From: Opisthocomus hoazin
Taxonomy: Eukaryota > Chordata > Aves > Opisthocomiformes > Opisthocomidae
DNA length: 64,000 nt
Direction of reading: 5' to 3'
NCBI RefSeq assembly: GCF_030867145.1
Contig: NC_134420.1
Span: 9,692,823-9,756,822 of the forward strand
In this document: in pieces, positions 1 through 14,204 of the stretch
How positions within the stretch are numbered: the first letter of the stretch is position 1
How the letters are laid out: every line of letters begins with the position of its first letter
Made by a program: the position numbers and the translations under genes
The notes under the pieces: model-generated
What the model saw: only the letters and a program-made list of their open reading frames with translations
What the model was told of the DNA's origin: nothing
Databases searched by the model: none

Positions 1-3000
1 TTAAACTTATACAGGCTGAAAAATATTGTACACAGTTAATGTTTGATATTGTCTTAAATAATTGTTCAATTTAGGGATTTATAGAAAAGTAAGTTATTTT
101 TCATTTTCAGTAGAAGGTTATACTACTTCTCCTCCATCCCACATATTCCAGCAAGAATATATACTGCTCTTTTATGAAAAACAGCTACCTTTCCGTACAC
201 CAGACCTCACCCACATCCAACCAACACACTGGATTTGCCCACCCACAATTCACCTGTACAGGTCCAGAAGGCGCAACTCATTTGAGCTTTGAAAGAGCTG
301 TGCTGGCAGCTTAGTGCCGCGCTGGGACCTCCTGTCAGGTTCCAGAGTGCTGACAGTGGTGCAATGAGGAACACACAGGGGATTACAAGATACAACACAC
401 TCTCTTGAATAAGCCGTGTTCATTTAATTCTCTGTTTTGTTTCCTTTCAGGTTGTGGCTGCTGGGAATTGTTTCAGTTTTTAGCTGAGAATGGCTCCATT
501 CACACATATTAAATTATTATAATTTAATTAAATTAATTATTAAAATTAAATAAAGCAAATAACCTAACCACCACAAAAATGCAGGTTCTTGGAAAGGCGA
601 TTATGGAAATTATATCTACACAACAGGGTGCTTTTTCACAAAAATATTTCCCTCCTAGAAGAGAATCCACCATGCAACTTGTATATTAAAGATGCTCCTC
701 TACAGTTCAAAATATTAACTGCATCTACCCACTGCCATCTGTTATCATCATGGTCCAAAAACCATTACAGCATCACAGGTAAAAAAAGAAAGTATTTCCT
801 TCAGAGTCCTCTAAAACTTTGGAAGATACTAAATTTTAAAAAAATCCCAAACTTTTCAGTTTTCAAAAGTGTATTGACAATCTTATAAGAAAATTGGTTT
901 CTGAAACCTCAATATATATTTATATATATTTTGGTTTTCATTTACAAAGAATTCTGTTGTTCTTGAAAAGATAATATCAAAACCTGGACTCTTTAAAAAG
1001 GCTCAAAATCAGAAGACAGTAACAACCTAATGTTTGCATTTTTGTAGTCATATCAGCTTAAATCAAAAAACTGTTTAGACAAAGGATGGGGCAGACCTGA
1101 GGTTTCTGAATGCAGAAGATTGTATGATTTATTGAAATTTTACATTAAATCAGGTAGTATTGTAAATGCAAAGTACTTGTATTAAAGGACCACTTTATAC
1201 TAGTTTTAATTCTAAATAAATATTGATTTATTCTAAAGATAATCTACTTTTATTCATATATTACATAAGTGTAAGTTTGGTGAGCATACACTTGATGCAA
1301 GAAGAGCTGCCCTAAGTCAGGCAAAGGATCCTTCTACCTCTGTATTTCATCCATAATACACAAAAGTCCAGTTGTAACTCTCTTCTACTAAATGGAGGGA
1401 AACAGTAATTCTTCTCCTTGACCTTGCAACTGCAGGATTTTTAAATTAACCCAGAGCACTAACTTGGATCATGTGTTGCTTTTTATAGTGTAGGAGTCAA
1501 GTACAACTTTACCATCAGCATGAAATTTATGTTTTGACAATACACCTTTGAAGACTGGTGGAACCAGACTGCTTCTTCAAGACTTTTCTGGAGGACATTC
1601 TCTATCCCTTTACTAATGGATTAATAATACTTTGCTGTATATACTCTATCTACCCTTTTTCATGATCTTTCCTAAAATTAGAGGTTACACTTGTACTAGT
1701 TTACCTTAACAAAACCAGACAGAGTTGTCTGGAGGGCTCATGAGAGAAATTCTGAAACAGATAGTGAATATAATATAAAGCCTGTTACTGAAGAGCAGAG
1801 ATGTTGTTCTTTGCTGCTCTGACAGCTGAAGACTTAAAATAACAGATTTATTCCATACAGCAGATATCCTACAATTCAGGGTATGTTATCCAAGGAACAG
1901 ATTTGTGAATCTGCTATTATTTCTTATTTTCCAAAGAAAAAAATAGTCCTAGTCACATCAAGTTGTCCTTCTATCTAAGTTATTAGAAGCTTCCGGCATT
2001 TGTTTAAACACAAGAGACGTGTAAAGAGTTTCATTCTAAAGCTGCCTTTGTCAAAACCCAGGAAAGTATTGTCTTCTTTGCGGGAGGGAAGGCCAGCATT
2101 TCCTCCCTAACAGAGCACAAAAATTGTCCTTAAAAATATGCCTTAGTCCTGACAAAACCATCATTAACTACTAGTCACCTGTGACAATCTGGTTGGTGAC
2201 ACGTTTCTTTTCAAAGTTTCAGGTTTTAATGAAATTGTGGGAAAAGTAATGGACAAAGAACTCTCAGCTGTTAGAATCCTCAGGTTTTCTTGGTCAAGAA
2301 ACAATGAGTCCAAGTTGTTTGTTTTATTTTCTCGTTTGCCTAAAAGTTTTGGGTTTTTTTCCCCCCACATTTCCAACTCTGTTTTAACATGTTAATGAAG
2401 CTACTATTAGGGACTATAGATAAATTAATTTTTATAAAGTATGGGGATTAGGTTAACACCTTTATCTGTGCTTCAAACCCATCCAAATATAATGGCTAAG
2501 CACGCTATATGCATACTCATCGTATGACAACAAAAAAATGAAGGAAAGCTGAACAACACATTCCTGAGAAGACCAAACTGCTGACCCAGAAAGCATATGG
2601 GAAAGTCCCTCTGAGAGTCTTTTTTACTCTATCTGCAATACTTGACTTTGATGGGATAAAAGCTGTTTCAAGCAATTGTCACACTGTTCCAATTCAGGAT
2701 TCATGATTTTTAGATCATAATCCAGTAAAGGTTACTCCCATCAAATACAGAGCTGTGGGAAATGTAACTTGAAGAGTGAAGTTTTTAAGCATGTTTTGCC
2801 AGTTACTCCAAAGACTGTATTAGCTACTTGTTGAATTCTGGGAGAAATTTAAGAGATTGGAACTGCTTGTCCAAATACTACATTGCTTGGGATCTGCCTT
2901 TTTGCCCCATTAAAAGAGAATCCCTTCAGTAATTTGAATTCTTTTGATGAAAATATACAATTTTTTCACAAGCTAGCCAGCCCAGGCATTTTCAAACACT

Positions 3001-5323
3001 AGGTGATTTAAATTTCCATATCATGTAAGTTGGTTAGTAGGTCTAACATACAGAAATAAATTTCCAGGATCCTTGTCTTCTGTAATCAAAAACAATTACA
3101 TAGTATATTGTATCTGTCTTTTATATGACAATACTATGGTAAGAATATGGATAATAACAGAAATTTTTTTTTCAACCACAAGTAAAAAACATTATTAAGA
3201 AATTAGCTGAAACAAAAATCTTAACTCATATCAGTTCAAATTAAGAAAAGAAGGAAACTTAAGACAGTTGCACTCTAATTAAGACTGTAAAAACATTATC
3301 TATCTACAACATGTTTCTCTGTGGGATTAAATTCTCCTTCTCGCTAACCTTTCAATCCTACAATTTTTCAGCATCTAGTCAACGTCCTTTTACCTATTAC
3401 TGAGACATAAACTGTTCAAGTGATCAACAGAACCCACGTTTACCCAAGTTCTACAGACACACAATAATGTAGAGGTCTTTCAGTGAGCCTAAAAGCAGTT
3501 TACCTCGGTTTTTAAACACCACACTGCCACCTACTTGACAACCTAACGAACTATGCCGTCCACGTACTCGATGGACCGTAACTACAGCTAAAGCCATGGA
3601 ATAAAAATCAAACCTTTTCCTAAAAACATACTTGTTCAAGGACTAAGGTTTCAGAAACAACGAGAGCTCCAGCTAACTTCCTCGTTCAGTAGCAGTGCTC
3701 TGGCAGCACAAAACAAGCAGCAACCGCTGTTTTCAGAACTCTTTTGCAACACGTCACTCTTTGCAAAAAGAGCAGAGGTGTTCAGGTAGCATTCCGATGT
3801 GGTAGTCACTACTTGTTTGTAGTTAGAGTTGTGAAATAACTATACCAAGTGTAAAAACAGGAAATAATTAGACTCAGTACCATCAAGTAAGGGATCAGTC
3901 CAAAATAATATAACATTGAACAGATTTACACTGAGGAATGTATTGAAGAAAACCATACCCATATGTGAGAAATCCAAAGATCTGTGAAATTTAGTTTTAT
4001 CAGTTAAAGAAGGCTTCTGCTATGGAAGCATCATTCAGAACCTTGTTGAGCTGTGGAGTGTTTCTTACACGACAGTCTCATTAAGGGGAATAAATTGCTC
4101 TCTCTCTCTCAAAATCTAATCCAAAAGATTAGGGACATGACAGCAGGAGGAGCAAATGCAATCTCTTGTGTCACGAAGTTCAGTTACTGATGATATTTAA
4201 CATCTTTCCAACTTTTTGGAAATATCTATTTTATATTCAGAAAGAACTGATTTGCCAGAAGGATTGTTTGGGGTTCTTTTTTCCCCGTCTCTCTTGCAAA
4301 TGCATCTGACAAGAAGTACTACTTTTTCCTCTACAAACCATTCCTCAACACAACTTACACTAACATTACTATTAAATATTTTGGGATTCCTATGGTGAAG
4401 CTTCAAAAGGAAAGAAATTATTATCTCAATGGGGCGTAATATGATAAGAAAACTGTTCCTTTTCTGCCTGAGCATCACAGATAATGTCGATATCAGTGAA
4501 AAAAAAAAAAAATCTGTCTCATCAATGGAACAGTCTCCTAATCCTATAAACGTGCATCCTGCTACAGGTCAGCGTAAGGACGTCCCTGCAGCACCAGGTT
4601 TGGAACAGCTCCCACAGGAACCGCAGGAGAAGGCGGGGAGCAGCCTTGTACCACGGCACAGGGTTTTATGCCTCCTCCCCATGCCACAGCATCTCCAAAA
4701 CTCCAGAGCAGCAGAGACCAGGCGGAGGTTCTTCCCCCTCTTTGGGAACCCAGTCTAATACACGATCAACAGGTGCAGGATTTTTGCAGGATGGAAGACA
4801 GAATGCATGATGCTTCTCTAAAGATGCATTAGAAGACCATAATTACATGGCATAATTATAAAAACTTGAATACAAAAGACATAACAGACCAAATAGTAAC
4901 ACTTTTAAGATGGCACACAAATATACTGAAGACAGTAATTTTAGAATTTTTTTTGTGTTAGCCTTTATCACAAACACAAGAGACAATGCGACTGAGATCT
5001 TACTAGAAATACTCAGTGAACATGGATGTTTTACATATTTCTTTTACTTCCTAAGTGAATGACAAGAATTGAACTTTCCTACTGATGCTAAATTTTGCAA
5101 CCTGATGCACTGTACCATTGGCTACTTGTTTAGCTATTTTTTCAGCTAAACAGTATCACCATAGCTATAGCAATGTGCAGCTGGTGCTCTGGTGTCAGAG
5201 GAAAGGAAATCACAGAAGACACTTGGGTTTCAACCCAGGAACCTTTCTCTGGAGTCACCTGCAGGCTGAAATGCACGGGAAGTCAGAGACAAGCAATGCA
5301 AGAAGCATCAAATCACTTATTGA
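1..5323. other. AT-rich non-coding stretch, no gene identified
   Basis: I found no convincing exon on either strand. Short open frames occur but lack homology that I recognise. A locally GC-richer patch at about 4560-4745 has open frames on both strands and no recognisable family. A (CT)n run lies near 4096-4109 and an extremely AT-rich run near 510-555. By vertebrate synteny this could be intron 1 or 5' flank of CCDC73 on the minus strand; that is inference only. Confidence 0.5.
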
Positions 5324-5396
5324 GTGGGGGTTGGACTAGATGACCCACAGAGGTTCCCTCCAATGCCTACAGTTCTGCAGTTCTGTGATTCTGTGA
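5324..5396 (+). mobile_element. CR1 LINE 3'-end fragment
   Basis: The sequence reads 'GGTTGGACTAGATGACCC', continues with the 'AGGTTCCCTCCAA' block, and ends in 'ATTCTGTGA'. This is the sense-strand 3' terminus of avian CR1 retrotransposons, including the terminal octamer-like repeat. Only about 70 bp remain, which fits the severe 5' truncation usual for CR1. It is moderately diverged. Confidence 0.85.
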
Positions 5397-5780
5397 AGCG
5401 AGGGCACACGTGCAAGTGCAAGGAGAGACACACAGGAAAACAAGGAGAAACTCTCCCGTACTTTTTTGTCCATTTGCGCTCCGGACAGACTTGGAAAAGG
5501 CAGTACTGACAGAAAAGATGCACCAGGTATTAATGTATTTTCCTCACAGACCTGCAGCATAAGAACAATTTCCCCGTGCTGAGAGGCAAGCAGCCTGACT
5601 AGAAGTTTATAGAAGTATTTCCAGACTTTGGATGGGGCACTGCATAAACAAATCCATATGCAAAGCAAGAGACTAAGCCCTACACAACAAAACGAGGAAA
5701 GACACCGTTCTCTCGAGGACAGGCCCAAGATTATTAACAGCACTGTGGCCTCCCAGGCCCTGCTGGAAAACTGCTTTTTT

Positions 5781-5800
5781 AAAAAAAAAAAAAAAAAAAA
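5781..5800. repeat. Poly(A) run of 20
   Basis: Twenty uninterrupted A residues, preceded by six T and followed by GAAAAAA. I see no retrogene or SINE body upstream of it, so it is listed only as a simple repeat just left of the first CpG island. Confidence 0.9.
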
Positions 5801-5827
5801 GAAAAAACCAAACTCATTTTCCCCACA

Positions 5828-6330
5828 CTACCAGAGAGGAGCAGGTAATTGTCCAGCAGGAGCAGCCTCCGACACCCACGGCAGCTCCAGGGAGCAGGCA
5901 GCACCGCCGCCCCTCACCTCACCCCGTTCTCCGGGCCCCACGGCGCCCCGGCCCTTCCCTCCCGCCTTCCCGCCAATGGCCGCCCTCGCGCCGGAGCCCG
6001 CGGCTCTCCTCAGCGGGGCCTGGGCCACCCCCGCTGCGGACGGGGCTCGGGCGGAGACAGCACGCATTCGTCACAAGGTTAATTTTACTTTGTTAGCGAT
6101 ACAGAAGAGTAGGACGCTTAACCCTTCCCAGCCGGCAGCGCGGGCCTCCCTGCATCGAGCTACCGCGTCCCAGAGGCGAGCGCCGCCGCCCCGCTCCCCG
6201 CGAAGCGAAGCGGACGGGCAGCGGCGGGCTGCGGGGCAGCAGGGCTCTGTGGCGAGCACCCTCCCGACAGAGGTGGCGCGCTCACCTCTGCCCTCTGGTG
6301 ACACCGCGCCCGAACTCACCTGTAAAGTGA
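5828..6330. promoter_or_regulatory. CpG island, candidate promoter
   Basis: A sharply bounded 500-bp GC- and CpG-rich block in otherwise AT-rich DNA. It contains a CCAAT box (CCAATGG at 5973-5979), which on the minus strand reads ATTGG, and several GC boxes. On the minus strand a strong splice donor (CAG|GTGAGT) ends a possible exon at 6320, and another donor-like AGAG|GTGAGC lies near 6285. Either would suit a non-coding first exon transcribed leftwards. In mammals the gene upstream of PRRG4 is CCDC73, on the opposite strand, so this may be its promoter. No coding exon supports that here. Confidence 0.5.
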
Positions 6331-9300
6331 ACAAGAATCCGTTTTTCAAAGGCGTATCTGGCACTTTTTCCCCTCAGCTCATACATTCCCCTACATAGCT
6401 GTGAAGTGGATGAGTATTTTGCCTCAAGTTTGTACTTCTTTTCTCCAGAGTATTTTTTTGCACAAAAAATCAGATTTGTCTTTTTGACTTTGTTTAGACC
6501 GTAACAGTATTATTTGACTTAACTGCTAGTTAAAGCACACACAACACCAAGAAGAAGGTGGTTTGACTTTGAGGAGTTATACAGCCCCGCTTTGTTAGAG
6601 CACGTGTGAAGAAGGAAATACTTCATATCAAAATCAACACCTCCAAATTACTCAACCTATTTTTTTTTTTAATGGGATACCTGAAATAACACGATTGGTA
6701 TATTTAAAAACAAGAGATAAGCAGAATCATGATGGTCAGAACTATACTTTTGCTAGTCCAAATAATCTCTCATAATGCCCCCCCCCCCCTTTGTTTTCTT
6801 GGCTAGGCGGCTTCATTGGCACAGGCTCCCCAGGGAATGCCTTCGGCAGGGCCGATTCCAGCAACACTGGAAGGCCACAGCGACACCGACCTCCTCACTG
6901 CCTCCTGTGCCTATGTAATGGCAAATCTCATTTCTAACGCATGATCAAGTTAGTCCTCATTAACCTTAACAGGTACCACCGTGGTCACGCCCTCGAGTTG
7001 GAGTGCTGGGGTTTCTATGAAGCACAAATGGATCTTTACAGAAGTATTGCAACAAAACCCCTCAGTTAACACACATAAGGCTCAAGCTAGTGGAACAGCT
7101 GAGCAGTAGGTTGGTTGAGAATGTATTTTCCCAACAGGTCTCCATGGCTGTTTTGAGAGTTACTAGAGGACTAGTGGAAATATACATCTGGAATATATTA
7201 TCTGCTCAGGAAGATATGCCAGTGAATTTTCACTTTTCAACAAAATTGACCTTTTATTTACACAAATACTTAGTTCAACCTTAAACTGCAAAATCTCATG
7301 TATTCAGAACTCAATCCTACTCTCACTCCACTAACTTTAAGATAAAAAGAGTCAGATGTTAACAGCATGTTAAGTACAATTGGATTATTAAAGATCAGAT
7401 AATACAAAACTGTTTGTCCAATTCTGCTTTGCATTTTTCATAGAAAATGGTAATAGAATTAAAACTGAAAATACTATATTCAGCAATTTTTTTATACATA
7501 AAGAACAACAACATTTTAAACAGCTTCATGAAGAACGGCTTCAAAGTTGTATGGTGTTATTTGTTACTTTTGTAGTAACCATAGTGTCAGTTTATGACTT
7601 TACCAATCAAGTAGTTCTCTGTAAAACTTAACATTCATTTTTATAATTATCTTGATATCATTAATAAATCAATGCTGAACTGCTGCATGGAGGAAGACCT
7701 AGATATAGGAGGAAGAAAGGGGACACAAAGTCATACAACTCAGGAAAAGCATAAGAGGAGTATAACGTGAAAATGAGAACTATAATGAAAAGTTCTGCAG
7801 GAAATTAATGCATAAAGGATTTATATTCAACATGGAATGTGAGCTGAAGCCATCTAACAACTATTAGGGTCCGTTACTTTTGCCTAATCAAACTTGAAAG
7901 AGGCAAAAAGAAATGAGATAGTGAACATCAGAAATAAATAGGTTTCCAGTAGCTATTTCATTTCTTGGAAAGGGGAATAGAATGATCTAAGTGACATTCA
8001 GAAATAGATGTCCTATCTTAAAAGAAAACAAAACACAAATTCGAAGGTAACATAGGGACCTTTTTCACTTATTTTCCTCTCTATGCTAAAATTCAAATAT
8101 AAATGCACAAAAAAATTCTTTGCTTTTGACTCAAGATTGTTTGCATTTCAGCTGGATTACTGTCTTCAACAACAGCATGAACTTCCATCAAGCATTTGGT
8201 AAATTGTATAGTGCAAGTGTTTTTCAATAAAGTTCATAGCAAAGTTACGTATATTTAACATTATACATAAGTCACATTTTATGGAAACATAACATAGTCA
8301 CTGTGGAATGAGTTGCCTTTTTTTTCCCTGAAATCCTATGATTTACTTGGCAAAAATGAAAATATTTATTTGAAACAATAATACCTGGAAATGTAATATT
8401 TTCCAAAGTACAATTCAGAAAACATTCTTTTGCAGAAGTTTTGAAATATGTAATCTAGGTTTATTAGATGGGGACATAATCTGGACTGTCACCAGTAATG
8501 TGAGATTTATTTCTGTCAAGGCCACAGTTGGAAGCTAACAAGCGAATAGAGCTCAGCACCAGCGCCCCACTTCTCTTCCTCCCACATTAAATGGGTCTGT
8601 TGGTCTTCCTATGCTACTTTTGTTACTTTTGCCCAAACGAGGGGGTGGGAAGAGGGACACGAAGGAGGGAAATTGATTTCTTTCCATTATCCCTGCATAC
8701 CAAAAAAATGCCTTTGTCCTCCTATCTCTGATTTTTAAATCCTTTCAGATTCTATGGTCTCCAGGCTTTAAAAAAAGCTTTATGTGTTAAATCCTTTGTC
8801 CTTAGACCAGCTGTATTTTCATTGCTTCTTGCTCTGGGTATCTCTCCATTTTCTAAATTACGCCACATTCACACAAACCAACCAACAAATTGGTGATGGC
8901 TAACAAAGCTCAGTTGCTCCTTCTGTTGCACAAGCAGTCCTGACCAAGAAATCAATTAAATGTCAACTTACCTTTCAGCTTTTCGCTATCAATGATGCTA
9001 TCCACAAGTTAGCTATGTACACAACCAACTGCTCTGCTGAACACTCACCATCAAAAAGGATTAAACCCCCAAAATGTCTGCTACAAGTAACAAGTGTCTG
9101 AAACTTAATGTGAGATTCCCCTTTCTATCTCCCCCCCCCCTTTTTTTTTTTAAATCTGAACTGCCTCCTTAAAGGAACATTAACACAAACTCATAGTTTT
9201 TTTCCTTACATAAGGACACAAACTGCACTCACACTGAGTGTACTGTCAGCTAGTGCCTCACTCAAGCAGGGAGTGCTGTTTAAAAAAAAATTAAGAAAAA

Positions 9301-12300
9301 AAAAAATCAAGCTGCTTATATATGTAAAATAAAGTCTGTTTTAAGACAAGAAAATAATTTCCAGTACTGTAATTCGGAGCATCTCTCAAATACCCATTTC
9401 CAATATCTTAAAATAACCTGTTGACCAGGTTTTTCAATTATAAAATCTCTGCTCAAATATATTCCTAGCATTCATAACAATGGTATTGCATTCAAAATAA
9501 TTTTTTAATAAAAGTAAGAAAATAACCTTCTTCTGTATTTATCTCAAATAAAAAGGATGACCTTTTGCCCACATAAAAAACCACAAGTGCTACAAAGGTA
9601 CACAAAGTCAGTCATAATTCTTCCTCAACATTTTTTGTGGCATTTTTAAAATGTTGTGGGGTGTTTAGGTTGGCTTTTTTTATTTAACAAACAATTTTTG
9701 TTATTGTTGTTAATGGAAAACCAAAACTAGCAAGTACTATCAAATTCAACGGATGATTTTATTGGGAACAGCAACAGACCTAGAACTAGCACATACTGAC
9801 ATCTGAAAGACATAAAAAGACTTAAGTATTTTTCAATTTTATATAACACAATTATGAAAAACAAAATAAACTGGTGTAAGAGATTGGGGGGAGGGGAAGA
9901 ATCAGAGACTCTTTGGCTGACTGGATGTGTTACATTAATTTCTTAATATGTGAAGGAGTGGATTACCCCTCTAACAGCAATGGGAAATTAGTTTCTTTAT
10001 TTCTTCATTAAGACTGTGGGAGGGAAATTAATTTTCTACTCTGGATTTCAAAATTAATTGAATATATCTTTATTAAAGTGATAAATATATACACATACTC
10101 TTTGGTTGAAAGAATTCTCTAAATTAATCCTAAACAGACATTTTCAAAGCAGTTTGGTAGCACATGTTTTTTTGTTTGCTTGTTTCATTTACTGACATTA
10201 CAAAAACACTGAAAAAATTGATCATATAAACCCAGTATAATAAAGCTGTCTATAGAATAAAGTATCTGCAAACAGTTTTTTCTGGAGTAATTTTTGTAGC
10301 CTTAGTTAAGCAGCATCTTGTTTAGTCTTCATTTCTTCCTACTTCCAACTGTATTATTTTCGTACCTATGTTCTTGCAGCTTGTAACACGTCCCTGAGTG
10401 TCTATATATATATACCCATGTGTATGAAAGCATCAAAAAATTTTTTTATTGCTCTAACAAGAAACTGTAGTTTTTAAAAGCATCATCCACTTAGTTTGAA
10501 GAATGAGGCAAAGTAGCTTGAGGTGTCTACACATCTTCATGCGTGTATGAGTACTTAGAGGAATTTACAAAGCATCTCAAAGTTACTCGCTTTACTTCCT
10601 ACGCACTCCATGTTTTTTATATCTGTTTGTATTGTAAATGTATTTCATGGGGTGTACCTTCCACCACTGCATCATTCTATTCTTTTATTCACATTGTTTA
10701 GTACTCTTTTATGCAGTCAACCATCTCCATGTGAGCTCATGCCAACAGTATTTTTATTTAGCCGTCTGTTGCATAAACATTGTAATCGTTTTATCTAACA
10801 TCTTTCTTATTCAAAACATAAGTCATAAGCCTTTTTCTAGAGAACCCGGTCATTTAAACAGCGAAAAAACCCTACCAATGGCAACAGTGACTTCTTCATC
10901 CCCTGGTATCTTCAGGTGAAGGCTAGATGCCTTAGCAAACAGCACAGTTTGGCCAAACGTAAGCTCTGGACTGAATACAAGAATACCACTGTGGAATCCA
11001 AGAGCTTATAAAATATGGAAAGTTAGATTTGTCTGCCCTTTAGAACCATCAAGTCCTTCATGCACTTTTGGCCTAAAGGCTCAAAAGAGTAAGAAAATTC
11101 ATGACAGAGCCTCCTACAACTTAATACTCCTCAAGTACCTCAAATGCATTAAACAGAGAATATAATTTCTTATCCCTCGTTCAATGACAATTAAAAGTCC
11201 ATGCTGGTGTAGGGGGTCTCTGTCTCCCTGCACATATAAGTAATGATGTCCAAAATTACATGAATATAAACACAGCTATTTGAATTTCATCTTTTTTAAT
11301 TTTTAAACTTAAATAGCCAACTATGCAACTTCTACCATCTATGACATGGAGTTACAGTATTATTTTCTTAAAGAAAAACACAAGAAAGAAATCAGAAGTC
11401 AATTATTTCTAAAATGGCACTACAGTGACTATAAACTCAAACTCTAACCTTTACCACTAATTCCCAAGTGAAAGCCATCAATTTCTTAGTAAGGTCTATA
11501 ACTGTTTTGACAGTCTTGATTACCAAAAAAATGCTTCTTTGTATAAAATTAAAAAAAAAAATTAAATCTATGAATGCAGAAAGCCAAACTACCTTTGCAA
11601 ATCTTGAAAAACAATTACCTATAAGGGGATTTTCCCAAATATTCACTTAGAACTTACAAATTATTTTCAATATGAAAATATTTATTTAAAAGCTTGGAAT
11701 ATTTTTGCATTCATCTTCTGGATTAAAAAATCCAAACAAAAAATTATTCCCCAGGTTACACACCAAAGACAGAAAAAGCCCTACATGGTCAATGGTGATT
11801 CATCTTTGCAGAAGTTCCTCAAGTCACCTCCTTTTTATAGACTCCACCTTAATTTATGTTAATAGAATTCTGGTGAATTCTTATAATGAGATTATTCTCG
11901 TTGTGAGAGAAGAAGAAAAAGTGGACTACAATTAAGTAATTAAACAATGGGGAGAAAGTACAGCTGATCTCCTTACTAGGAAGTTCTTGTCTGGTTGGTC
12001 AAACAAATAACATCTTAATTATAGATACAAAGAGTATAGGAATTAAATATACAAAGTTTACATTGAACAAAAGCAAGACTGTCTCAAAAGCATTCACACA
12101 CCATGATTCAACCTACGTGTTTAATCCATTCCGCTGCAATATTCTTCTCTCAAAACTGCTGACATCAAAGTTGCAAAATGCAACTGAGAGGAAGAAGCAG
12201 AACAAGTTCTTCACTTGCTTAGATAATTTATTTCTCGATTAGCAGCTTGTTAAAAAATCTGAGTGAGTCCACACACCATCTTCATTAGCATGTTAACCTT

Positions 12301-14204
12301 GATTTGCAAAGAAGATTTTTCATAGCCAACCATACAACCTCCAGGGAAAAAAAAAAAAAAAGAAAAAAAAAAGAATTTTATAGAAAGCATCCTCAAACTC
12401 TTGTTCCTGAGCCAAGACTTTGTGTCCTTTTCCAATATACAACAAAAACCTTGCATGAGTGGGGCAACATAAAACTATGTTTACCATCCTCACCACTGTA
12501 CACACTGCTAGCCTGCACACCCACAAGTCAAGTGAGAATGGCATCATAAGAATGCTGTGAATATTCAGAATGAAACACCAATGCCCAGACATCTGATCCA
12601 AGCTCATCTATTACCTTCTACAGTTACACTGCCACAACGGCCATGCAGCATCCTACGTGGTCTTCGTAAGCTACTTCAGTGATTTAAGGGACCTATGATA
12701 CCAGGTATCCAACAGATTCTCCATAGCCAAATTGTTCATCCAGGTTCTTTTTCCTAAGCTAAAGCAGAAGTCAAGTAATTTCTTGCTTACCTGCCTAGGA
12801 TAATCTAGATTATGTCCCTGAGAAGGAACGCTTGTCAAGCATCACAGAGTTTGGCATTCATTGCAAAATATTTGGCCTCTGTTGTATGTCAAGGATTATA
12901 TGCACACCAGAGATGCAGTCCCTAAAACTGCCCTGTTGGAAAAAAAGAGTGGTGTTTTGGGGTCCACAAAGCAAAAACAGCCAAAAGAATCTGTACCGGT
13001 ACTCCTCAATGGACCTCTTTGTAGAGACAACTTACCTAAATTTTCTGCATATTTTCTTTGGCAGAGAGACTGTTTAGGCAGCTTGTCATCACTGGTCTTA
13101 ATAACATATTCAGAAAACTCTTTTGCTTCTGTCTAGTCTACAAATATTTTTAGAATCAGGTTTTAAACCATAGCAAAGAATAACTGCATCATCAACAGAC
13201 CTGCACTGCCTTTACCTCACACACCTGGCATTCTCTCACTTGGACTAAAAAAATGGAAAGCTCTCACTGACTGCTTCCTCAAATTCCATAAAATTCACTT
13301 TGCTCTTTATCTGGCTCTAGTGTGCTAGACCATTTTCTAGAAACTGTAATCAACATCAAAAGAAAGGCAAATTACAATATGCAGGGAAAAAAATACAGGT
13401 TAACACCACAGTCTATAAAATTGGTAATCATGAAAAACAGTAAAAATTTGATGTATTATCAACCCTAAAAACAATTGCATCTGCTTGGATAAAGTCACCT
13501 AAAAGAAGCACCTGACCCAATTAAAGTTGGCTTCTACTCACCAGTTGAAATAAATCGAATTTTTAAGATCATATGTCTAAAGAAAGCTTCTTAAAAATCC
13601 CTTTCTCTTCAAGCAGCCCTTCTACAATCACAAATTCCTTGTGGATCAATCAAATACATACCAAAGAAAAACTGACTGTATCACAGCAACAAATACAAAG
13701 TTTACAAATGTATCTCCACAGCTACTAAAATAAATGCCAAGCATAACAGAAACATCAACATCTATTGCATTTATGCACATCAGAAGCCTGCATTGCTGCA
13801 GCAGCTGAGCAAAATTAAAACACAGCCAAAGCTGTCAATCTGGTACTACATTACTTCACCAACAAATAAACTGAAAGCTCAATTTTGTTAGAAAATTAAA
13901 CCTTTTCAAGACACATTTTATAAGCTTTGTCTTGTACACTTTGATAACAGATTCTTCACCAGGAACGTCCAGAATTATAAATGAAATTAGAGCCGTAAAC
14001 TGAAAAGCCACCAGAGAGCTCCCTCTAGCGTGAACAAGAAAAGGAAATAATTTAAGCTCAAAATATCAACCGTACAGAGATATGTGTTACTGAGATGAAA
14101 AAGAAAATGCAACAGAAACAGTTAAGGAGCTAAATATTAACCCCAGATCTTAGAAAGCTGAGATGAGCTTGAAACATCAGGGCTTTTGATTCACTAGAAG
14201 CAGA
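6331..14204. other. AT-rich non-coding stretch, no gene identified
   Basis: About 7.9 kb with only short chance open frames. It has a run of 13 C at 6778-6790, a C-run followed by a T-run near 9130-9151, and one possible CR1 relic near 6816-6880. Overlapping open frames at 12832-13136 in two + frames match nothing I recognise. I see no exon with paired acceptor and donor. Confidence 0.5.
6816..6880 (+). mobile_element. Possible decayed CR1 fragment
   Basis: The stretch 'TTGGCACAGGCTCCCCAGGG' resembles the CR1 ORF2 C-terminal block that normally reads TGGCACAGGCTGCCCAGGG on the sense strand, and the following bases end in 'ACTGGAAGGCCA'. The match is short and degraded, so an unrelated GC-rich segment is also possible. 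Confidence 0.35.

Noticed and set aside
2164-2376. 70-codon minus-strand frame ending at CACAG|GTGACT (2179), considered as a CCDC73 exon
   Set aside because: The donor is good, but the upstream acceptor is purine-rich and weak. The peptide does not match any part of CCDC73 that I can recall.
4197-4478. 93-codon minus-strand frame near the left end
   Set aside because: AT-rich chance frame without flanking splice signals of quality or recognisable sequence.
5628-6398. 256-codon sense open frame crossing the first CpG island
   Set aside because: It runs through a poly(A) tract (poly-Lys) and then GC-rich low-complexity sequence. No homology is recognised.
12832-13136. Two overlapping + strand frames (81 and 91 codons), considered as a retroelement pol fragment
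   Set aside because: No polymerase or protease motif is visible, and no LTR or CR1 ends lie nearby.
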